From Parapedobacter koreensis (lineage in GTDB: Bacteria; Bacteroidota; Bacteroidia; Sphingobacteriales; Sphingobacteriaceae): a stretch of DNA of 64,000 bases. The notes under the pieces are model-generated. The model worked only from the letters and a program-made list of their open reading frames with translations. It did no database searches and was not told where the DNA came from. The translations under genes were made by a program, and so were the position numbers. The stretch spans positions 248,001-312,000 of the forward strand of contig NZ_FNZR01000006.1 in assembly GCF_900109365.1 (NCBI RefSeq), in the 5' to 3' direction. Each line of letters starts with the position of its first letter. Position 1 is the stretch's first letter. Below, in pieces: positions 27,985 through 35,758 of the stretch.

Positions 27985-28827
27985 TCATTGGTAGTTTTTC
28001 TTAAAAATCGCGGGGCTATTGCCCACTTTGCTGGTAAAAAGGCGGTTGAAATAAGCGGGGTCATCATATCCCAGGTCGTATGCGATCTCTTTAACGCTCA
28101 ATGCGGTATGGCTCAGCAGTCGTTTGGCTTCCAGGATGATACGGTCTTTGATGACATCATTGGGCTGTGGTAAGTCGAACCGTCTGAATTTGTTGGACAA
28201 GGTCTTGGCAGCCACGCCCATCAGATCAGCATACTCGGATACCGAGTGTTTTCTCTTGTAATGGATTTCCACCAGTCGGCTGAACTCGCGGAAAAATTCC
28301 GTTTCCCGGTGAGGCTCGTCGTTCAGCTTGCCGAGTTGTTGTTTTTTCCAGATCCGCGTAGCTCGGATAATCAATTGTTTCAAGTAAACCCGCAGCATTT
28401 CTTCCTGGGAAGAGGCATTAAGTTCAAATTCTTCTTCCATTTGCTGGAAGAGGTAGGCGGCCACTTGGTTTTCGTCTGCTGACAGGGCGGTCAGGGGCAT
28501 TTGGTAGCTATTATTGAAGAGCAGGCCATCGCAGGCCACTTCGGCATCATGAATCTGTATGCAATAGAAATCCCGGTTGTAGTAAATGAAAAAGCCGGTA
28601 CCTTCCCCGATGGCATGGACCGTCAGATGTTGGTTGGTGATAAAAAATACACCGGGCTGGCGGCCCGTGTATTCGTCGAAATCCACGGTGACGCGATGCC
28701 CGGCGGGCAAATAGAGGATGCGGATATACCCGTGGAATTGATGGCTGTTCAAGGCATCAACCATGTTGACTGATACCTTAATTAACCCGAATTTTTTATA
28801 GTTGGACTCGTAGATACGGTGTTGCAT
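27985..28827 (-). CDS. AraC-family transcriptional regulator
   Basis: A 280-residue regulator from ATG 28827 (a TTG at 28851 is a less likely start). The N-terminal half is a cupin-like sensing domain. The C-terminal ~100 residues form the double helix-turn-helix with HSVSEYADLMGVAAKTLSN and SVKEIAYDLGYDDPAYFNR then GNSPAIFKKNYQ. It is 112 bp upstream of the OsmC gene on the same strand and is the natural candidate to control it. An origin with a mobile unit is possible but no boundary is visible. Confidence 0.88.
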   Translation of the reverse strand: MQHRIYESNYKKFGLIKVSVNMVDALNSHQFHGYIRILYLPAGHRVTVDFDEYTGRQPGVFFITNQHLTVHAIGEGTGFFIYYNRDFYCIQIHDAEVACDGLLFNNSYQMPLTALSADENQVAAYLFQQMEEEFELNASSQEEMLRVYLKQLIIRATRIWKKQQLGKLNDEPHRETEFFREFSRLVEIHYKRKHSVSEYADLMGVAAKTLSNKFRRFDLPQPNDVIKDRIILEAKRLLSHTALSVKEIAYDLGYDDPAYFNRLFTSKVGNSPAIFKKNYQ

Positions 28828-28867
28828 AGCGGATGAGGATAAGCTATGCAAATTTAGCTAAACTTTA

Positions 28868-28888
28868 TCATTCATCCCTTAGTGACTC
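28868..28888 (-). pseudogene. Displaced permease 3' end (ESLRDE-stop remnant)
   Basis: The minus strand encodes E-S-L-R-D-E-TGA beyond the REP-like element at the end of the 28926 gene, with AGG/CTA codons unlike the functional end. Confidence 0.65.
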
Positions 28889-28938
28889 GATCCCGAAGTT
28901 ATTCGGGATCTCCTTATCACGCGATTTATTCATCGCGT
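28889..28938 (-). repeat. REP-like palindromic element at a permease 3' end
   Basis: ATCCCGAA-N4-TTCGGGAT then ACGCGAT-N6-ATCGCGT. Compared with the 23680 copy, the paired bases T/A have become A/T, a compensatory change that keeps the stem. Confidence 0.7.
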
Positions 28939-31319
28939 AAAGACTCGACTGGATTGGCCAATGCTGCTTTTATAGCCTGCGAGCTTACGGTCACTAAGGC
29001 GATGACTATGGCCACTAACCCTGCAATACCGAACATCCACCATTGGATATCAATGCGGTAGGCGAAATTGTCCAGCCATTTGTTGAACCCCCAATACGCC
29101 ATGGGACAGGCGACGATGAAAGCCACTACGACTAACTTAATAAAGTCTATGCTGAGCAGGCGCACCAGCGATGGCACCGTAGCACCAAGCACCTTGCGTA
29201 CGCCGATTTCTTTAGTACGTTTTTCTGCCGTGAAGGCGGCTAAGCCAAACAGTCCCAGGCAGCCGATGAAAACTGCCAGTATGGAGAAGACCAAAAGCAC
29301 CTTTGCCGTTTGCTGGTCGGCCAGATAGCGGCTTTTCAGGTGGCTATCTAGGAATGTATAATCAAATGGCGCGTCAGGGAGGACTTTTTTGTATGCCGCT
29401 TCGTATTGACGGAGTGTTTCCCGCAGGTCACCTGTTGAGAAGCGCACCATGAGGTATCGGATAGATTCGCTGGCATTGGTAAATGCATAAGCGCCTACAG
29501 GACTATGTAATGATGCATAGTTGAAATTGTCTACTACGCCCACGATTGTTGAATGGTCTCCTAAATCGGCCAATACCCTTTTGCCAATGGCTTCTTCGGG
29601 AGTCAAACCCAGGTAATCGACCGCGTACTTGTTGAGCACCACCTCAACGACAGGTGTGCCGGTCTCGGTAGTATCGCCGGACAACCGATCCTTGATCATC
29701 CGTCCGGCCAGCACGTCAAGTTGCAGCACCTGCTGGATATCCCCGATAATCCGGTTGGAAGAAAGCCATGCACCTTGTTTGTCGGCATCATCTTTATGGA
29801 TGGATCGCCCGCTTTCGCCTTTTCCGGGAAATGCCTGGGAAAGTACCATGCCCTGTGTTTGGCCCAATGCACCAATCTGATTTTTTAACGCGTCGAATTC
29901 CTGTTTATTTTGTGCCGAACTCAGCCCGATGACGATGACATTCTCGGGGTTGTAACCCAATTTACGCTTACTCACGAAGTCCATCTGTAGGTACATGATG
30001 ATCACGCCCACGATGAGGATGATGCTGGCACTGAATTGCACCACAACGAGCACACGGCGGAAAAGCGCAGATCCCGTTCTGGCGGCCTTCCCTTTTTGAA
30101 GCGCTTCCAATGGTGTGTAGGCGGAGAGAATAATCGCCGGATAAAGGCCTGCAATGAGCGTCAGCGATAACCAGAAAACGGGCAAACCTATCCAGAATAC
30201 CGGATGCGCCAGCGTGGCATATACCAATGTCTTGCCGGATAAGGCGTTGAATACAGGAATGCCAAGGACGGTAAAAACAATCCCGAAAACGACGGCAATC
30301 CATGTGAGCAATGCCGTTTCGATGTAGAATTTGCCCAGGAGCCCCTGTCTATTGGCACCAAGAGCCTTGCTTATGCCGACCTCCTTGCCGCGTTGTTGTG
30401 CACGGGCAGTGGCGAGGTTCATGTAATTGATGGCAGCCATCAGCAGCAATGCAATGGCCAGGTAAGTCAGCTGCTGGAGCTGTGCGGCATCGCCTTTTCT
30501 ATCGCTGTAAGCGTCTATTTCCGACGAGTTTAAATGTACCGCTTCCAACGGTTGCAGCGCCAAAGAAAAGTACCTGCGGTCGGCCTCTACGTGTTCCTCA
30601 ATCATTTTGGGCAAGTAAGTTTCTACCTTCTGGCGGTCATCGGCATCCCGTAGCATGATCCACGTCTCAAAGCTGGCGTTGTCCCAGGTATTTCGTCTTG
30701 CAAATCCTGTCGTGCTGTATGCACCGATGAGCTCGGCATCAAAGGTGCTCGTTGTTGGCAGGTCGGCATAGACACCGGTCACGTTGAGCGTCGTATTCCT
30801 GTTCAGTTCGATGGCCATGCCGACAGGATTTTTGTCGCCGAAATATTGCTTGGCCTTACTTGCCGATAGCAGCACAGCGTTAGGTGCGTTGAGGGCTGTT
30901 TTCCGATCCCCATGGATGAAATGCAGGTCGAAGATTTCCACAATTTCTGGATCGGCCCAATATAAGCGACTTTCGATAAAAGCATCATTGCCGACACTGA
31001 TATTGGCATTGTCCCCGAAGTCATTCAGCAAGGCACGGGCAGACAATTCCACTTCGGGAATATTATCCTTCACCGTAGGCCCCACGGCATTGGGAACACT
31101 GGCTAAAAGCATGTCGTTCCCCTCGTAATTTATGTGAGCCAAATAGCGGAAGATCCGATCCCGGTTGGGGAATGCGTCGAACGCCCGTTCTTGGATGATG
31201 AATAGCGCAAGTAGAAACGACACCCCGAGTCCTACAGCGAGCCCGAAAATATTCAACGCGCTGAACAGTTTGTTGTTCAATAAATTGCGCCAAGCGGTTT
31301 TGAAGTTGTTCTTAATCAT
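28926..31319 (-). CDS. FtsX-type ABC transporter permease (unit C)
   Basis: A 797-residue permease starting MIKNNFKTAWRNLLNNKLF. Cores: AINYMNLATARAQQRGKEVG (Gly for Ala in the RAKEVG motif) and [20 protein letters not shown]. The second extracytoplasmic domain has the unusual insert SQAFPGKGESGRSIHKDD. It is a single-permease unit under its own operator and sigma-54-like promoter (31428-31532). The regulator gene at 31543 lies just upstream on the same strand. Confidence 0.93.
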   Translation of the reverse strand: MIKNNFKTAWRNLLNNKLFSALNIFGLAVGLGVSFLLALFIIQERAFDAFPNRDRIFRYLAHINYEGNDMLLASVPNAVGPTVKDNIPEVELSARALLNDFGDNANISVGNDAFIESRLYWADPEIVEIFDLHFIHGDRKTALNAPNAVLLSASKAKQYFGDKNPVGMAIELNRNTTLNVTGVYADLPTTSTFDAELIGAYSTTGFARRNTWDNASFETWIMLRDADDRQKVETYLPKMIEEHVEADRRYFSLALQPLEAVHLNSSEIDAYSDRKGDAAQLQQLTYLAIALLLMAAINYMNLATARAQQRGKEVGISKALGANRQGLLGKFYIETALLTWIAVVFGIVFTVLGIPVFNALSGKTLVYATLAHPVFWIGLPVFWLSLTLIAGLYPAIILSAYTPLEALQKGKAARTGSALFRRVLVVVQFSASIILIVGVIIMYLQMDFVSKRKLGYNPENVIVIGLSSAQNKQEFDALKNQIGALGQTQGMVLSQAFPGKGESGRSIHKDDADKQGAWLSSNRIIGDIQQVLQLDVLAGRMIKDRLSGDTTETGTPVVEVVLNKYAVDYLGLTPEEAIGKRVLADLGDHSTIVGVVDNFNYASLHSPVGAYAFTNASESIRYLMVRFSTGDLRETLRQYEAAYKKVLPDAPFDYTFLDSHLKSRYLADQQTAKVLLVFSILAVFIGCLGLFGLAAFTAEKRTKEIGVRKVLGATVPSLVRLLSIDFIKLVVVAFIVACPMAYWGFNKWLDNFAYRIDIQWWMFGIAGLVAIVIALVTVSSQAIKAALANPVESLRDE

Positions 31320-31323
31320 TTTT

Positions 31324-31358
31324 TAGACATCAGATATTAGACAACAGACATTAGGCCA
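31324..31358 (-). repeat. 7-bp periodic leader upstream of the 31319 start
   Basis: TAGACAT CAGATAT TAGACAA CAGACAT TAGGCCA on the plus strand, five heptads. Confidence 0.6.
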
Positions 31359-31427
31359 ACGACCATCCATAGCTGCTCACTGCCCTCGCCCTGCCCATCC
31401 GGCAGGCAGTCATCTGCAAGAGACGAG

Positions 31428-31443
31428 GCATTTTTTGCGCCAA
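31428..31443 (-). promoter_or_regulatory. sigma-54-like -24/-12 promoter, unit C
   Basis: TTGGCGCAAAAAATGC on the minus strand: GG at 31441-31440, ten bases, then the canonical GC. The best match to the sigma-54 consensus of the five. Confidence 0.68.
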
Positions 31444-31495
31444 AATGCTATTTGGTTGATTGTTAGCGTGTTAATAATTGGTCGGGGTGCTTGAG

Positions 31496-31532
31496 TGTTC
31501 GGTATCGGACACCTGCTGTCCAGATTCGGACG
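31496..31532 (-). promoter_or_regulatory. Dual-palindrome operator, unit C
   Basis: TGTTCGGTATCGGACA (31496-31511) and TGTCCAGATTCGGACG (31517-31532), centres 21 bp apart, ending ten bases from the stop of the AraC/TPR regulator gene. Confidence 0.73.
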
Positions 31533-31542
31533 GCAGGCAAGG

Positions 31543-33627
31543 CTACAGCAGCCTTTTCGCCTCAAGAGACGCCTTAATCTCGTCGTGCTGTTTCCAAAAT
31601 TTCGTTTCGATAGTATGCATCACGCGTTTAAACTCCGGGTGATCCCTGATCGGGTCGACGATGGGATCATTGGGCAATAGCAGGATCCAATATTGATAAT
31701 TGTCTGCCTCCGAGAATTGCCTTAGGTGGTTTATTGCTTTTTCGGCATCTTGCTGATAGAGGTAGTACAGCGCCAGGTGCATAGGTTTGTAGATGGTTTG
31801 ATCGTCGTCCGAAAAAGCTTTGAAATTAGCGGCAAACTTATCCGCTTCTTCTCGGAATCCCCGATTAGCCAGTACAATGGCTATCGTTAAGTTAACGTTT
31901 CTAAAAATGTCCAATTGATAGCGTTCCCGGATTTCGATAAATCGCTTATAATACTGGTAGGCGCGTTCATCATCTCCATCGTAATGATAGACTTTCGCAA
32001 GTTCCTGCAAGATATATAGCAAGTTGGGATCCCGTTCCAATTCCTTTAATAGCAGTTGCCTACCAGCGTTGGTATTCTTATCTCTGGCGAAAAGGATAAC
32101 GGCTTTGACCCATACAGCAAACGAATTCGTTGGATTGTAATCCAGTGATTTATCAATATAGACAAGTGCCTCTTCAAGGAAACCAGTTTGGATAAACGCA
32201 TTGCTCAAATGCAGGTAATTAAGGCTGGATGCCGCAGAATCGCGCGCGGCGGCGTCCAGCCGAAGTCCCCGTAACGCATATTCGAGGTATTTGGCTGTAT
32301 TGGGGGTGAAGCTGTTATAAAAATCCGAAAGGAAATTGATGGCTAAGATGGAATTGGGATTGTATGCCAACGCTTTTTCAAAATACGGAATAGCCGCCTT
32401 GTATTCCTTTTTGTGCGCGTAGGACAACGCTTTGGCAATGAGGCTCTCCGGAAGTATCGGATCGTGGAAAATCGCTTTGTCTGCAAAGTCAGCGATCTCA
32501 TCCCCGTATTGTTGATCCACCATAAACAGATCCAGGTAGTAGCAGGCTATCGCACTACAGGCATAAGCAAGGGCGAATTTTTCATCATGTCCGATAGCCT
32601 GCTTGAAATAGCCGATGGCCCCTTTCAGGTTGTCGCTGCCCTCTTGGCGTAATAACTCGATGCCCTTTAAAAATAAATCATAGGCCACTAGACTTTCTGT
32701 GGGCTTCTTTTCTATGCGCCTTCGTTCATCCTGCGTGACGATGGCTTGAACTTCCTTTGCAATATCCTTGGCAATTTCTTCCTGTAACAAGAAAATATCG
32801 ATCGCTTGGCGACGGTATTGCTTAGCCCAAAGATGCCTGTCGCTGGGCCCATCGATGAGTTGAATGCTCAGCAGAAGTTGGTCGCCCATTTTTTGGCCGC
32901 TCCCTTCTACGAAATAGCGGGCGTTTAGCTCTTTTGCCATCTCTGGGATGGATTTTGCGACGTTCCGGTACTTTTCAGCCGATGTCCGGCTGATGACTTT
33001 GAGGTCTTTTATTTGCTGAAGATTGTTCAGCGTCGACTCCATTAAGCCGTTGATTAAATAGCGGTTGGTTGAATCGCTGCTTTCATTTTTAAAGGGCAAT
33101 ACGGCGATTGATTTTTCGAGGGGAGTCGATGTCGGTGCTGACCACCAATAATAGCCCAATAGACCGATGATCAATAGGACTAGCACCGCTAACGCACCCA
33201 CAACCATCACGTGCGATTTACGGTGGGAATAGATCAACGGCTTAGGTTCTTGATTTTGGTCGTCAGTTATGTTGTTCTTGTCTGCCCCGATTCGTTTATG
33301 TGTTTCTCCCGGTGGATACCCATAGTGTTCACGAAAGCATTTGATAAAATAGGAGGTACTGCCGAATCCTACTTGGTAGGCTATTTCAGATATGGTCAGT
33401 TGGGATGTTCTCAGCATGGACATGCTGTGTTCCAACCGAACTTGCCGGATGAACTGGCTAACCGATAGGTTGGTCAGGTGTTTTACCTTTCGCAATAGGT
33501 TTGAGCGGCTCATGTGCAGCTCGTTGGCCAGCTCGGATACGCCAAACTGCTCGTCGGATAAGTTATCCTCGATAACAGCCTTGATTTGGCTCATGAAATC
33601 TGGTGTATCAGGGTACAAATCGGGCAT
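31543..33627 (-). CDS. Membrane-anchored AraC-type regulator with TolB-N-like and TPR sensor region
   Basis: A 694-residue hybrid. Residues ~18-112 form an AraC double helix-turn-helix (FGVSELANELHMSRSNLLRK; ISEIAYQVGFGSTSYFIKCF). One membrane span covers ~140-162. Then comes SIAVLPFKNES, the start of a TolB-N/adenylate-cyclase-associated domain (~173-290), followed by TPR-like helical repeats to the end. DNA binding would be cytoplasmic and the sensor periplasmic, a one-component design. AraC domains are usually C-terminal; here it leads. It lies between the permease units and is divergent from an ankyrin lipoprotein gene. Confidence 0.85.
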   Translation of the reverse strand: MPDLYPDTPDFMSQIKAVIEDNLSDEQFGVSELANELHMSRSNLLRKVKHLTNLSVSQFIRQVRLEHSMSMLRTSQLTISEIAYQVGFGSTSYFIKCFREHYGYPPGETHKRIGADKNNITDDQNQEPKPLIYSHRKSHVMVVGALAVLVLLIIGLLGYYWWSAPTSTPLEKSIAVLPFKNESSDSTNRYLINGLMESTLNNLQQIKDLKVISRTSAEKYRNVAKSIPEMAKELNARYFVEGSGQKMGDQLLLSIQLIDGPSDRHLWAKQYRRQAIDIFLLQEEIAKDIAKEVQAIVTQDERRRIEKKPTESLVAYDLFLKGIELLRQEGSDNLKGAIGYFKQAIGHDEKFALAYACSAIACYYLDLFMVDQQYGDEIADFADKAIFHDPILPESLIAKALSYAHKKEYKAAIPYFEKALAYNPNSILAINFLSDFYNSFTPNTAKYLEYALRGLRLDAAARDSAASSLNYLHLSNAFIQTGFLEEALVYIDKSLDYNPTNSFAVWVKAVILFARDKNTNAGRQLLLKELERDPNLLYILQELAKVYHYDGDDERAYQYYKRFIEIRERYQLDIFRNVNLTIAIVLANRGFREEADKFAANFKAFSDDDQTIYKPMHLALYYLYQQDAEKAINHLRQFSEADNYQYWILLLPNDPIVDPIRDHPEFKRVMHTIETKFWKQHDEIKASLEAKRLL

Positions 33628-33677
33628 GGCGCAGCACAGTTTTTCGAAACAAATATACTTCTTGCACCGGGGTTTGC

Positions 33678-33710
33678 GTCATAATTTATACCGATTAGTC
33701 ATAATTTATA
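33678..33710. promoter_or_regulatory. Two direct repeats, candidate AraC-type sites
   Basis: GTCATAATTTATA occurs at 33678-33690 and again at 33698-33710, exactly 20 bp apart, in the divergent promoter region of the AraC/TPR regulator and the ankyrin lipoprotein. Tandem sites about two helical turns apart are typical of AraC-family binding; autoregulation is inference. Confidence 0.5.
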
Positions 33711-33822
33711 TGGGCTACTTCAAACTTGATGCGTTTATCCGCAAAACTGTTTAGTCCGTGCTTCTGAACTGACCGACCTTTAGGACATTGAAAAACCTTA
33801 TCAAATTTAATGGAATAATCGC

Positions 33823-34422
33823 ATGAAAACACCAGCAATCAATTTGTCAAAAGCAGTCTTTGGGGTAGCGTTCATTGCAGCGCTATGGACGGCAGCCTCC
33901 TGTTCAAGTGGGAATAGTACTGCACAACAAGATGGCACGTCGCCAAATGCAACTGGCGACGTTGAATCTCCGGCCGTGGATATCCATACGGCCGTAATAA
34001 CGGAAAACGTAGCGGCACTTCAGCAGCATATCGCGGCCGGAACTAACCTGAACGAGAAAGATCCGTTTGGAGGTTCGAGCCCGTTGATAACCGCCGCCAT
34101 ATTCGGGAAACCAGCAATGGCCGAGCTGTTGATTACGGCTGGAGCCGACTTGAATTTCCAGAATAACGAGGGGTCGACACCGCTTATTAGCGCTGCTTTT
34201 TTCGGACGGGCCGAAATTGTCAGGATGCTGTTGGATAGCGGTGCTGATAAAACAATCAAGAATAAATATGGGGCTACTGCCTATGACTCCGTGGCGGCAC
34301 CGTTCGGTGAGGTGAAAAACACCTATGATATAATGGGCAAGATGCTGGCGCCTATGGGGCTGAAGCTCGACTATGCCCACCTCGAAAAAGTACGACCCGA
34401 AATCGCTACGATGTTGAAATAA
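33823..34422 (+). CDS. Ankyrin-repeat lipoprotein
   Basis: A 199-residue protein with a lipoprotein signal ending in TAASC (Cys27), a low-complexity linker, then about three ankyrin repeats (DIHTAVITENVAALQQHIAA; SSPLITAAIFGKPAMAELLI; STPLISAAFFGRAEIVRMLL) to residue ~160. It is probably tethered to the outer face of a membrane and acts in protein binding. The stop is 22 bp before the acyltransferase gene, so the two are likely co-transcribed, divergently from the AraC/TPR regulator. Confidence 0.85.
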   Translation: MKTPAINLSKAVFGVAFIAALWTAASCSSGNSTAQQDGTSPNATGDVESPAVDIHTAVITENVAALQQHIAAGTNLNEKDPFGGSSPLITAAIFGKPAMAELLITAGADLNFQNNEGSTPLISAAFFGRAEIVRMLLDSGADKTIKNKYGATAYDSVAAPFGEVKNTYDIMGKMLAPMGLKLDYAHLEKVRPEIATMLK

Positions 34423-34444
34423 GGGGCTAATTAACCGTAAATAG

Positions 34445-35545
34445 ATGAAAACAATACAAAGAAGATATGATATCGATTGGATTAGGGTAATTGCTATCGG
34501 TCTGCTCTTAATTTACCATGTAGCGATCGGCTTTCAGCCCTGGGGTATCATGATTGGATTCATTACTTCAGACAAACCGTGGGAGGCCTTATGGCTTCCC
34601 ATGGCTATGCTTAATGTATGGCGTATTCCGCTGTTATTCTATGTGTCGGGCATGGGGATTTATTTCGCCATGCAGCGTCGGAATTGGCGGCAACTGCTGC
34701 AAGAAAGGGCGAGGAGGATTCTGCTTCCCTTTCTTTTCGGTGCGTTAGTCTTCGTTCCCATCCATGTATACCTTTGGCAGTATTATTATCAATTTGACCG
34801 TACATATTCGCCCAGTCCGGGTCATCTATGGTTCTTGGGCAACATCATGATCTATGTCGTTGTATTGTTGCCAGTTTGCTTTTATCTGAAACGCCATGAG
34901 AGCGGTCCGTTTGTGGCGTGGCTGAAAAAAGGACTCAGCCATCCATTGGGTTTACTACCGGTCTTCAGCGTATTTGTTGCCGAAGCAATGCTTTTGGATC
35001 CGAAGCCTTTCGAACTGTACGCCATGACATCCCATGGGTTTTTCCTCGGACTGCTGGCTTTTTTCGTTGGGTTTTGTTTTGTGCTCGCCGGTCGCCCGTT
35101 TTGGGAGATGCTGCTCAAATGGCGATGGCTGTTTTTGGGAATTGCGCTGCTTCTTTTCGCCGTACGGCTCGTATATTTTGCATCCGATGCCCCGAATTAC
35201 CTACGATCCCTGGAGTCAAATTGTTGGATCATGGCGGTCTTTGCGTTCGCCCACAAGCACCTCAACCGTCCCAGCCGGACACTGCGGTATCTTAGTGAGG
35301 CCGCCTATCCGGTTTATATCGTACACATGGTATTCCTATACTTGGGAGCGTTGTTTCTGTTTCCGTTGGACATAGCCGCACCGTTGCAGTTCGTGCTCCT
35401 TTTGGTTGTGACAGCGGCCGGTAGCCTCGTGCTATATGAACTGGTTATCCGGCGGGTAAATTTCCTCAGGCTTTTATTTGGATTGCGCCACCGATTATTA
35501 TCCTCCCCGACATCACCGATTCCAGCCGTTGCAGACGAAACCTAG
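34445..35545 (+). CDS. Acyltransferase family 3 membrane protein
   Basis: A 366-residue integral membrane protein of the acyltransferase-3/OpgC type: it opens RYDIDWIRVIAIGLLLIYHV, has WRIPLLFYVSGMGIYFAMQ and about ten hydrophobic spans, ending ELVIRRVNFLRLLFGLR. Such enzymes acylate extracytoplasmic glycans or lipids; the substrate here is unknown. The last eight residues (IPAVADET) and the stop codon are encoded by the left arm of an alpha repeat beginning at 35518, so the C-terminus has been replaced or extended by the repeat. Confidence 0.85.
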   Translation: MKTIQRRYDIDWIRVIAIGLLLIYHVAIGFQPWGIMIGFITSDKPWEALWLPMAMLNVWRIPLLFYVSGMGIYFAMQRRNWRQLLQERARRILLPFLFGALVFVPIHVYLWQYYYQFDRTYSPSPGHLWFLGNIMIYVVVLLPVCFYLKRHESGPFVAWLKKGLSHPLGLLPVFSVFVAEAMLLDPKPFELYAMTSHGFFLGLLAFFVGFCFVLAGRPFWEMLLKWRWLFLGIALLLFAVRLVYFASDAPNYLRSLESNCWIMAVFAFAHKHLNRPSRTLRYLSEAAYPVYIVHMVFLYLGALFLFPLDIAAPLQFVLLLVVTAAGSLVLYELVIRRVNFLRLLFGLRHRLLSSPTSPIPAVADET

Positions 35546-35573
35546 GAGACGTTAGCGAAGCGAACCGGATCCA
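35518..35573 (+). repeat. Palindromic repeat, alpha type, right arm missing
   Basis: Starts GATTCCAGCCGTTGC, has the core CCTAGGAGACGTTAGCGAAGC and GGATCC, then breaks off into unrelated sequence. It overlaps the acyltransferase 3' end; the TAG of CCTAGG is its stop codon. Confidence 0.7.
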
Positions 35574-35594
35574 ATCATTCCCTTTCCCACTGCG

Positions 35595-35676
35595 GTTTTA
35601 AGTCCATTGCAGCCAAGGCCTAGGAGACGTTAGCGAAGCGCTACGGATCCAGTCGTGGCTGCAATGGACTTAAAAC
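35595..35676 (+). repeat. Palindromic repeat, beta type, 82 bp, perfect arms
   Basis: The arms GTTTTAAGTCCATTGCAGCC and GGCTGCAATGGACTTAAAAC are perfectly complementary over at least 20 bp. The core has CCTAGGAGACGTTAGCGAAGC and GGATCCAG. It lies between the converging acyltransferase and permease genes. Confidence 0.8.
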
Positions 35677-35687
35677 ATCACTCACCA

Positions 35688-35708
35688 TCACTCATCGCGC
35701 AAAGACTC
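35688..35708 (-). pseudogene. Displaced permease 3' end (ESLRDE-stop remnant)
   Basis: GAG TCT TTG CGC GAT GAG TGA on the minus strand, ESLRDE-stop, next to the REP-like element that ends the 35746 gene. Confidence 0.65.
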
Positions 35709-35709
35709 C

Positions 35710-35758
35710 ATCCCGATATGCATCGGGATCTCGCTATTACGCGATTTATTCATCGCGT
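35710..35758 (-). repeat. REP-like palindromic element at a permease 3' end
   Basis: ATCCCGAT-N4-ATCGGGAT then ACGCGAT-N6-ATCGCGT spanning the stop of the 35746 gene. Nearly the same sequence as the 23680 copy. Confidence 0.7.

Noticed and set aside
31391-31405. CTGCC-N5-GGCAG inverted repeat as an operator
   Set aside because: Short, found once, and not present in the other four control regions.
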